Shown: positions 55,737 through 64,000 of the stretch, in pieces
How positions within the stretch are numbered: position 1 is the first letter of the stretch
Layout: each line of letters opens with the position of its first letter
Source: Globodera rostochiensis
Taxonomy: Eukaryota > Nematoda > Chromadorea > Rhabditida > Heteroderidae
Assembly: GCA_018350325.1 (NCBI GenBank)
Contig: JAEVLN010000005.1
Location: 1,870,142-1,934,141, forward strand
Reading direction: 5' to 3'
DNA length: 64,000 bases
Program-made: the position numbers and the translations under genes
The notes under the pieces: model-generated
Seen by the model: the letters and a program-made list of their open reading frames with translations, nothing else
The model's database searches: none
What the model was told of the DNA's origin: nothing

Positions 55737-56999
55737 TTTGGAGGGGATTATGCCGGACGGACGGAGCTTTAGCATCAAATTTCCCCAAATTTGTTAGTGC
55801 CGGGTTACCCTTTCACAGAATCTGAAAAGGTTTTGCCTTCAAATTTTAATTTATTTTAATCGTTCCTCCGTAAAAACGTTTTGCCTTTTTCAGTTCCTTT
55901 TGTCCCTCTTCAATTGACCCGCCGGCGGCATTCAATTCAAATAAATGACTAGTCAGCCCCCCCCCTCCTCCGATACATAAAATTGTTATTTAAAAAGCCG
56001 AAAAATAAAAATAATTGAAGAATTGCAATTTCCGATTGGAATAAATTTGCCTTTTCCCGGTTTCTGGAACAAATTCCTTGGAGAAAAATATGACTTTTTT
56101 AAAATTTGGTTGCAAATCTCTTAACAAATTGAATAAAAAGTCGAATTTTGCATTTTTCTTAAGAAATTTTCGAGGAAAGCAATGGAAGAATGCGTCCATT
56201 TTAATGGGGTTTTGGGTGTGTCTTCTCGTCCTCCTTGCGCCTGCGGCCAAGCATTTTATCCATCCCCCCCCCCTAATTAGCCCCCCTAATTAGCCCACCC
56301 TCCCTTCCTAATTAGCCCCCCACACGCAGCACCCATTTTTTCACCACAACAACACATCATAATCATCGTTCGTTCATCTCCCCGCCCACCCTCAGCAGCC
56401 ATTCATTCCATTGATTCCTTCGCGGCTACGGCTGATGAATGATTAGCATGAGAGAGAATGAGTGGAAAGCACTGCCTCCGCCAAATATCACTCATTAGTC
56501 GCCGCGGGGGTTGTGGTGGTAGTTGATCAGATTTTGGACTCGGATTGGAGCAGCACAGACAAAGCGGCGAGCGAATTCCTTCCTTCCGCCCGGGGGGAAC
56601 CGCGTGAAAAGTGTTGTTTTTCCTCGTTTATTCGTTCATTGATGGGATCAGTCGTTCTTTTGAAGCAAATCCTCGCTTTTTCGTTTATTTTGGTCCCCCC
56701 ATTCCCCCATTTATTCATCCAAACCAGCAAAGTTGCAGCGGATAGACCAAAAAACAAAGCCTCGAGTCGGGGAGTTTCGGGTAACAAAAAAGGGGTTTCT
56801 CTGATAACCGCTGCAAGCCTAAGCCTAAGCCTAAGCCTAGCCGAGTAATTCCTCCCCAACTCATTCGATAGGCTTACATCAAAAGCAGCAAATGATGAAG
56901 AAGCGGACGGTTTTAACGCCGGAGGAAGACGTTGAGAATTTCAACCATGACAAAAGTTGCCTTTGCCCTCCAATTCTTCCACATATCAAAAGGCAACAA
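55737..56999. other. Intergenic region with a telomere-like run
   Basis: AT-rich then C-rich sequence between the tandem carboxypeptidase genes. At 56815-56839 is a short run of agcctaagcctaagccta, four copies of the nematode telomere hexamer. An open stretch near 56892 could extend the next gene's N-terminus. Confidence 0.5.
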
Positions 57000-59900
57000 A
57001 TGAGAGGCCCGTCACCAGTCCATTTGTGCAGCTTCACCCTCCTCTCTCTGTTGCTGGTCTCTCCCTCCGTAAACGCAGCCGCCGACAATGGGACAGCGGC
57101 GCGACAGTACCAGGTGGTCCGGGCACAGCTTGACACGGACGAACAGCTTCGTCTTTTGGAAATGCTGGAGATGAAAGGCGCCGACCTGGAGGTAAAGATT
57201 CTTGATGGCTATCGTCCTTCCCATCAAAGCCCTCCCCCCACTTTCCCAATCCCTCCGATCACTCCCAACCCAACCCAATCCCTCCAATCACTCCCAACCC
57301 AACCCAATCCCTTCGATCACTCCCAAAAACCCAATCCCTCCGATCACTCCCAAAAACCCAATCCCTCCGATCACTCCCAAAAACCCAATCCCTCCGATCA
57401 CTCCCAAAAACCCAATCCCTCCGATCACTCCCAAAAACCCAATCCCTCCGATCACTCCCAAAAACCCAATCCTGATCTTCCCCATAATCGCAGTCTCTGC
57501 TGCGCCTCCCATTATTAATGCTAATAAATCATTTATTTCTTCGGGCGCTGAATGGATTTCGTAAAGGAAAAGCGAATGAAGGAATGTTAATTAAATAATG
57601 CGCTAAACAAATACTATCATATGAAGGTAATTTCGCGATGCCAGAAGCAATGGCTTCTCTGAGCAAAAAAGGATTAATTAGGGCTTCCGATTGGAAAATT
57701 TGTTATCCATTCTTGAACTGCTTCAAGTTCAACGACTATACCTCAAAATGTGTCCATTCAGCTCAATTTTTGGACGTCGCCCGTCCGCGTGGGTTCCAGC
57801 GTCGATGTGATGCTGCCAGTGGACAAAGTGTTCATTCTGCAGCGGTATTTACGAAAACATCGAATGCATTCTGAAGTTAGTTCTGATCAGATCGGTTAGA
57901 TGGGTTGATCGGAGTTTTTAAACAGTCGATTTATTAAAATGTTCAAAGGTGATCATTGAGGATGTGGAGAGATTAATCATTCAAAGGGAGCGCAAAGTGT
58001 TCCAAAAGGAAGGCGATGATCAGCCAAACAGCCGTTTCATGGCCGACGAACCGGTCAGAAGAGCGACAGCGACAAATTCGGAGCCGAAATTCGATTTTTA
58101 TCATTGTGAGGGTTTTATTAAATGCGCCGATGCTTTAAACACTCAGCGAATAATCGCTTAAGACAATTCCTACGCCCAAATGGTCGCGTGGATGCGCGCA
58201 TTGGCCCGTCGCCATTCCAAACTCGTCCAGTTTATTACCATCGGTAAAACTCACGAAGGCCGAGGCATCGATGGCCTCGAGGTTGAAAATTGGGGCCAAT
58301 GTTAAGAAATTCGAAATTCAAAACGAATTCGCTCAAATTGTCCCGTTGAGTTGCGTAGATCGGCAGCCGTGGCTTCCGGAAACGCGCTTTTTGGATTGAC
58401 GGCGGCATCCACGCCAGAGAAGTTTGGAGGGGGGGGCCTAAAAACCTAAAAACCGTCCCTGGCTTTTCTGAAATCCGTCCCCGGGGTTTGGGGAAAGGTT
58501 TTTTGATTTGGATAAAATAAATTCAAATTTTTTGAGTGGGCTGCTCCTCACACCGCGCTGTATTTCATCCATTTGGTAACAATTGAAAAAAAGAATTTTA
58601 GGGAATTCCCTAAATTTCGAAGCTTACCTCTCGCTACGGAAAGGACGCTGAGATCACTCGGCTGGTGGACGAGCTCACTTGGGTCATTGTGCCGTTGCTG
58701 AACCCGGACGGTCCGTCCCACACTTTTGCACATTTTATTAACCCCCCCCCCCCAAAAATGTCCCCCCAGGCTACGAATTCACACGCTCCTCCACCAATCC
58801 GAACGTACGGCTAAAATAAAAGTTTGGACGAACGTTTTTTGTTTATAAATTTGCTTAGGTCCGTCTTTGGCGCAAAAATCGGTCGCCCACTCACTGCGTG
58901 CGCGACCAGTGGGGCCGAAACCGCTGCTGCAAAGGCGTCGACTTGAACAGAAATTTCGACTTTCATTTTAAAGGTGCCAAAATTCATTTAATTTCATTTA
59001 ATTCCAATTCTTGCAGAAAGCGGTTCCAGCGACGACCCCTGCTCCGAAATATACCAAGGAACTTACGCATTTTCGGAGCCCGAATCGAGGCCAGAAATGT
59101 TTTTTTTGTCATTCGTTGCATCATTTGAAATTGTTTGAGCGATTTTATCCCTCAAATTCTAGCAGTTCATTAGACCACTTTCAGATCCGTTCGAGACGCG
59201 GTATTGTCCAACCGTTACCGGGGGCGCATTGACGGGTTCATCACCTTGCACACGTACTCCCAAATTTGGATACACCCCTACGGGCACAAACGGTAAGTAT
59301 GGTGCATGCCAGGGGTGTACATTTCCATGTTTAAAATACGGAACTCGGATAAGAATCACGCAAAATCACAAAATGCGGAATCACATCACACCCCTGGCGA
59401 CACCCACCGTAAACATCTCCCCCAGTATTAAGTAATTCTGCGTCTGTCTTCAGGGACAGTTATCCTGGCGATGTGCAGGATTTGTACTCCGTTGGTAAAA
59501 GGGCAACGGCGGCGTTGAGCAAGCTGTACGGCACCAAATATGTGCTCGGGAGCGGTGCGAACACTCTGTAACAAAATGGGCCTAAATTGGGTTAGCCCCC
59601 GGCACTAAAAGACACAGAAAGTCGACTTTTGCGAACCGGGAGAGGGTTTCCAACCCAAATTGGATGAAAACATTGCAAACCGGGAGAGGGTTTCCGACCC
59701 AAATTGGATGAAAACATTGCGAACAAAACGTCCCAAAAGATATCCGGCCTCGGGTGGCAGCGAAGATTGGGCTAAAGAGAGCGCCAACGTCAAATTCGTT
59801 TATTTGCTCGAGCTGAGGCCGGATGAGAAAAGTTTGTCTGTCTTTGGCACCGATTTTGGTGAAAAAAGCCCACAGATTGGGACGGTTTCATCCTCGACGA

Positions 59901-60522
59901 AGGCCAGCTGATTCCGACCGCTAGCGAAACATGGGCCGGCGTGAAAGTTGTGGCGGACGCCATCATCCAGAGGGCCAAGTCTCGCAGAGTCCGCGTCACC
60001 AACAAAGCGGCAGGTGAGGCGCCTCTGTCCCATCCCCAAACGCCCGTTGTGGTTGAGGGGACTTCATGTCGTGTCCCCCCCCCCGTGTCGTGTCCCCCCC
60101 CGTGTCGTGTCCCCCCCCCCGTGTCGTGTCCCCCCCCCGTGTCGTGTCCCCCCCCCCCCCACCATAAATCACAAAACAGCCAAAACATGTGCATTTTTGT
60201 TCATTTTCTAATTTTGTTAGGCATTCGACAGTACAAACCTCCGCCGGTGAGAATGGGACGACGGAGGGACCGGCCGCTGCTGCTGAAGGACGAAGAGGAA
60301 AGAGCGCCGGAGGGGGAGGGGGGCAGCTGCAGTGACAGGCACAGATCATGCAAAAGTGAGGCTTAGCTTTGCGTTTCTTTCTTCAATTTATAACTCGTTT
60401 ATTGCCCTATCATTACATAAATATATCCCCGTTAAGGGTGGGTGTTGGAGAACGAATCGCTCTGTCAGACGGTGCCCGTCTTCATGAGCGATCAGTGCGC
60501 TTTTTCGTGCGGATTTTGCTGA
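57000..60522 (+). CDS. Secreted M14A zinc carboxypeptidase with C-terminal ShKT domain (copy 2)
   Basis: The ATG at 57000 gives a clean signal peptide, MRGPSPVHLCSFTLLSLLLV; an in-frame ATG at 56892 is also possible. The propeptide has YQVVRAQLDTDEQLRLLEML. Catalytic-domain exons: FWIDGGIHARE (58400) joined to WAAPHTALYFIHL (58545), LTWVIVPLLNPDGYEFT, RLWRKNRSPTHC, CCKGVDLNRNFDFHF, LHTYSQIWIHPYGHK (zinc His), LYGTKYVLGSGANTL, YPASGGSEDWAKE and FVYLLELRPDEK (catalytic Glu). The C-terminal ShKT domain is split by an intron: CSDRHRSC, then CQTV, then CAFSCGFC-stop at 60520-60522. All zinc and substrate residues are present. It is clearly a diverged tandem relative of the preceding gene. Confidence 0.88.
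57283..57472 (+). repeat. 27-bp intronic repeat in carboxypeptidase copy 2
   Basis: About seven units of cccaatccctccgatcactc plus ccaaaaa, right after the propeptide exon's donor at 57191. It stays open in two frames on the plus strand and one on the minus. Confidence 0.93.
59310..59396. mobile_element. Very short hAT-like MITE remnant
   Basis: 87 bases starting CAGGGGTGT and ending ACACCCCTG, inside an intron right after the exon encoding the zinc-binding His. The flanking 8-mers do not match, so the target duplication is lost or absent. Confidence 0.55.
60064..60163 (+). repeat. Short gtgtcgtgtc-C(n) repeat
   Basis: Five to six units of gtgtcgtgt plus C8-C11 in an intron near the 3' end of carboxypeptidase copy 2. 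Confidence 0.9.
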
Positions 60523-60910
60523 CGTGATCGAACCTCCGATTAGATTTATCCCCCCCTCCATCACTCCACCATTTCGTGTTTCCACAAATGCATTAATCCC
60601 CCCCCCCTTAATGCATTCGCATGTACATAAATCGTCTTTAAGTTTTTGAAATTATCCTGAGAAAATAAGGCAAGTTTTTCGGTTCCGCTGATTATAATAA
60701 TCATTTTTGGTTTAAAAACATCCGACTCGTTTCGAACTCCCACTCCCGGGATAAAATGTCTTTCTCCCGTTCCGGAAAAAATCTTTGGCGAAATGTTTTA
60801 AATTTAATTGACCAATTTCCTCACAAAAATCAAAATTTTCAACGGCGGCGCCGCACCGCCGCAGCTCTCTAAAAATGAGCAATCCATTTTTAAAATCAAA
60901 TACTACACTA

Positions 60911-61455
60911 TGGGTCAAGCCCAGCAGCAGAGAAAAACCCCTGTACTATCTCGCTTTTTCCTTTTTATCTCTAACATGTTCTCTTCCTTTGGCATTCTCT
61001 CTCACCTTTTTTAATCAACAAAAAAGCATCACGCATTCCGATACTCATAACTTTTGTTCTATACTTCAGATCCATTTCAAACTATCAACATCCCTAGAAA
61101 ACATAATAACGCATCCATTAATACACTTTTTTTTTTGAATAATACATTATTTTACGAATTATAGGGAAAAATGTTCAAATTTTTCAGACCGAATTTTTTC
61201 AAAATTCTTCAAACTCCAACAAATTTTGGTAGGGGTAAGAAGGGAGCACTAGAAGCTCGTCTACGAAATTTGGTCACGAAATATAAGGCGTTAGCCTGTG
61301 TTACATGTTTTCGAAAATCGAAAGAAATTCCAATGGTGGGGGATATAGTGTCTGACCATGCGCTGTCTGCCGCATGGTTATTTTTTTGAATTAGTGGTAA
61401 AATTGCATAGTGTTTGTCACATCGTTCATTTTTGTCTGCTGCTGGGCTTGACCCA
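60911..61455. mobile_element. TIR element with TA ends
   Basis: The terminal repeats TGGGTCAAGCCCAGCAGCAG and their complement lie at both ends, flanked by TA on each side. The right end (61345-61455) is also found in reverse at 21685-21793. No transposase frame is visible. Confidence 0.75.
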
Positions 61456-61678
61456 TAGGGGGAACAGGACGTTTCGGCCCCGCCGTTTCGGCCTCAAGGA
61501 CGTTTCGGCCCCGGACGTTTCGGCCCCAAGGAAAAATATGGTTTCATCGAAAAAAAAATCGAAAACGAAATTAAAAAAAGCTCGAAATTATAGAACTGTT
61601 TCGACGTAACCCAGATGCATATAAATAAAAATACATCATAGTTTCAGATATTACGTACTTTTTACATTTTTGAGCTTA

Positions 61679-61738
61679 GGGTGAGTTAGGCCTAAGCCTA
61701 AGCCTAAGCTTAGGTTGGCTTAGGCCTAGGCCTAATAA
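61679..61738. repeat. Interstitial telomere-like repeat
   Basis: Imperfect copies of cctaag/cttagg in both orientations (ttaggcctaagcctaag, then cttaggcctaggcct). The hexamer TTAGGC is the nematode telomere unit. Confidence 0.7.
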
Positions 61739-62532
61739 GGAAACCCAGCCCTTTTTAAATGATTCGAGGCCAAAATTGATTTTTGAATTTCGAAAAAATG
61801 TTAGAATTTGAGCCTGGGCTTGAATTTGAAGAACCGGATTCTACACGTCAAAAATTTTGGAATTTCTTCTTGGCTTTCTAGTAATTACCAATGAGCCCCT
61901 AAATTTCTTGCAAATTTTCAGATTAAAAAGTTTGTTATGTTTTAATTCATCTGAAAAAAAGTGCATAATCAAAACGTCATTTTTGTCGTGAATATCCCAC
62001 TCAATTTTATAAAAAAATTCCGCCAGCCCTTTCAAAAGGATTGAGCAGCCAAAAAACCTTAAATTTTCCGATTTAGCTTTTCCCTGCTATAATTTCGTTC
62101 TTTAACCATTTAACATTTTCTAACGAAAATCCTGTTTTGTAAAATATAATAGCGGGGGCGGGGGCGGGGGGGGGGGGGGGAATCATCAAAACAAAACGGA
62201 ACAGAGAGAGGACACCAACACACCATTGAGCATAAGTTTTCTTTTTTAGCGAAAAATCGAATTCGTCACATTTTCTTTCGATTCACAATTTCTCAGCGGG
62301 ACGGTTTTTGTGCACGGCTTGGATTGCTATTCCTGGGATCGTTATCATTTATGTATCAGCCACAGCCAGTGGCTTTTCTCAAACCGCCAATTATTTCTCC
62401 GTATCAGTCGTCACAAAAATAATAGAATGTTGGTACTTATGTACTATGTGTGCAGTTTACGCATTTTACGTACCCCAAAAATTCAAAATTTTGAATTTTT
62501 AATCGCGTTTTTGGCTTTTGGTGTAACAGAAC

Positions 62533-62737
62533 CAGGGTCGTAGCCAGGGGGGGAAGGGGTGGGGGAATTCCCTTTTGCTTTGCACTTTTACAATTTTTTA
62601 AACAAATTGCCATCAAAATCAAAAAAAAAAATTGCTTTTTTGAAAATTCCTTAAAATAAAATATCTTGCTCAGATGAGAAGCCAGCTGAGCGCCGCGCTC
62701 AGATGGACAAATTCCCCTCCCGAAATTTACGGCCCTG
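62533..62737. mobile_element. hAT-like MITE, same family as 20.4 kb
   Basis: Starts CAGGGTCGTAGCCAGG and ends with the complement of CAGGGCCGTAAATTTCGG. It shares the palindrome around CTGAGCGCCGCGCTCAG with 20444-20733, in reverse order. Flanked by AACAGAAC and AACAGGAC (7 of 8 bases equal). Confidence 0.8.
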
Positions 62738-63131
62738 AACAGGACCGAGTATGATTTCTGTTTGACCAATTTCTACACCCGCCCCCCGAATTCGAATGTT
62801 TGGGGTACGTAACTGCAAAACTATCGAAAATCGTTTTTTATTGTGCATCGTTGTCTCTTAATTTGTTGTTTCCCCAGCTGATTGGGGAGTGATTGGCTCT
62901 CAATTAACCTAACGAAGTAGTAATTGTTGCTTTCCATACCCAAATGACAGATTGCACTTTACACAAAATTTTCTTCGAATTGAGCGCATTTTTCGTATAG
63001 GTAAACGGTTTTAGGGTCCTTCACCTCCCCAATCATTCCCTCCCCCTACCATTTATTCGTCTTTAAAGAAATGTTCCACATAATTTTTTTTTTAATAGGG
63101 AGCGATTATTTGTCCATTAAATTGACAGCAA

Positions 63132-64000
63132 ATGAATCGCGAAGAAACGGAAAAACACCCGCTTATTGTCACTTATGCTGGCCGGCATTATGACATTTCT
63201 GGGTTTTCCAAACGTCATCCAGGTAAATAATTAGCCGCCACTATTTTAATGGGTTTCTGTCCTTTACTCTAAAACATTGCAGGTGGCGAGCGCGTGCTTA
63301 GGATGGTGGCGGGTGCCAATGTCGACAGTTTTATTGACGGAACTTCCGAATTGCTGGGCTTAAGGCACAAGCATTCCAAGGCTGCCTATGAGATTTTGGC
63401 CCGTTACTCTTTGGACCAGGAATTCAAGGTTTGCCGAATTCCCCCAAATTCTGGGGGAATAGCCAAGAGAGAAAGCTCGGGTTTTTTACATTCTGCAGCC
63501 GTCTTGGTCGGTACGCTTAAAACCCTCAAAATTTCAGAGGGACCCTTTGGTGGACAACAAAGCGCCGATGTTGTGGCGGGTGGGCGAGCTGAGGGAACGC
63601 TATTGGACATGGTCAGCAAAATCGGTTGGGATAGCACAGCGGGCCAAAGACGCGTTCCGACAAAAATGGATTAATTGGGCCCCCTCCTCCTCCAGGATCC
63701 ACCATCCCTACGATGGCGTGCTTCGACTCTTTGAGTCCGAGTTGCTGGAACGGCTGACCAGAACTGTTGGTTTGGCTTTGACTTGCTTCCGTCGTTGTTA
63801 TTCTTTCCTTTATTTAGAAGTGGTGGGTAATTCCACTCCTTTGGTTGCCCGTCGTCTCGGTCTTTTTCTTTTCGGGCCTTCCCATTTTGCGAGAGGATTT
63901 CGGTCTGAATTGTGCAAAGAATACAATTTTAATTTTATTTTCGAAGGTCCCTTCGGCGGCACTTTTTTGGGCTTTGCCCTCTTCTGCGCGGGCTCTTTGG
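63132..64000 (+). CDS. FA2H: Fatty acid 2-hydroxylase, 5' part (cut by window end)
   Basis: FA2H (C. elegans fath-1) adds the 2-hydroxyl to the N-acyl chain of sphingolipids in the ER. The N-terminal cytochrome b5 domain begins MNREETEKHPLIVTYAGRHY, with the heme-ligand motif HPGGERVLRMVAGAN formed across a splice at 63221, and a second His in LGLRHKHSKAAYEIL. The next exon has RDPLVDNKAPMLWRVGELRE and the pre-hydroxylase linker SRIHHPYDGVLRLFESELLE. After that come WWVIPLLWLPVVSVFFF and later hydrophobic sequence, the first membrane segments. The His-rich di-iron hydroxylase region lies beyond the window. Confidence 0.9.

Larger units (their letters stand above)
60523..63131. other. Repeat-rich intergenic region
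   Basis: Holds the GC hairpin (60843-60862), a TIR element (60911-61455), four gtttcggcc words (61468-61530), a telomere-like patch (61679-61738), a G-rich run near 62160 and a hAT-like MITE (62533-62737). The final 350 bases are the 5' flank of the FA2H gene. Confidence 0.65.

Noticed and set aside
1..64000. Prokaryotic features (operons with RBS, CRISPR, IS elements)
   Set aside because: Spliced genes, nematode-type repeats and eukaryote-only families make the source clearly nuclear eukaryotic.

Overview
The window is nuclear DNA from a eukaryote, most probably a nematode. The evidence is split genes with many introns of about 40-60 bases (GT-AG), a ZP-domain (cuticlin-like) gene, two secreted M14 carboxypeptidases ending in six-cysteine ShKT domains, and interstitial runs of the nematode telomere hexamer TTAGGC. 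Fairly GC-rich exons set in AT-rich intergenic DNA, plus a repeat-rich secreted protein, would fit a tylenchid such as a cyst nematode (Heterodera/Globodera). That genus-level guess is inference. CDS coordinates run from start codon to stop codon and include introns. Gene models were spliced by eye from frame, phase and splice-site agreement.

Layout, left to right: a small secreted or anchored protein (761-1228, +); PP4 catalytic subunit (1550-3220, -); a secreted Gly-rich tandem-repeat protein (3724-5473, -); JMJD4-like oxygenase (5864-7681, -); PRMT9-like arginine methyltransferase (8083-12170, -); CHCHD2/10-like twin-CX9C protein (12848-13368, +); a CASC3/Barentsz homologue whose first two exons look copied from the neighbouring CHCHD2 gene and whose 3' exons are duplicated (13641-18490, +); a small membrane protein (19733-20218, -); a cytosolic carboxypeptidase CCP1 with a duplicated exon (22427-25849, -); KGD4/MRPS36 (26462-26848, -); ERp44 (27735-29552, +); PDSS1/COQ1 (30882-33153, +); HSF1 (34547-38283, -); NTMT1 (39309-40384, +); a ZP-domain membrane protein (41824-46387, +); two tandem M14-ShKT carboxypeptidases (48277-55736 and 57000-60522, +); and the 5' part of fatty acid 2-hydroxylase (63132 to the window end, +).

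Most genes are unrelated housekeeping functions: phosphatase signalling, translation-termination and RNP modification, EJC, tubulin processing, mitochondria, ER thiol quality control, heat shock. The block 41.8-60.5 kb is different. It holds three consecutive same-strand genes for extracellular or cuticle-type proteins, and almost every large intron there is filled by a different minisatellite (G-rich 24-28 bp, 24 bp, 20 bp, 32 bp, 28 bp, 30 bp, 27 bp). The 30-bp array in the first carboxypeptidase carries a 3' splice site in every unit.

Intergenic DNA is rich in small non-autonomous DNA transposons. Three have perfect or near-perfect 8-bp target duplications of hAT type, one has TA ends, several are nested, and there are long fold-back repeats. 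No rRNA, CRISPR, operator or convincing tRNA gene was seen.
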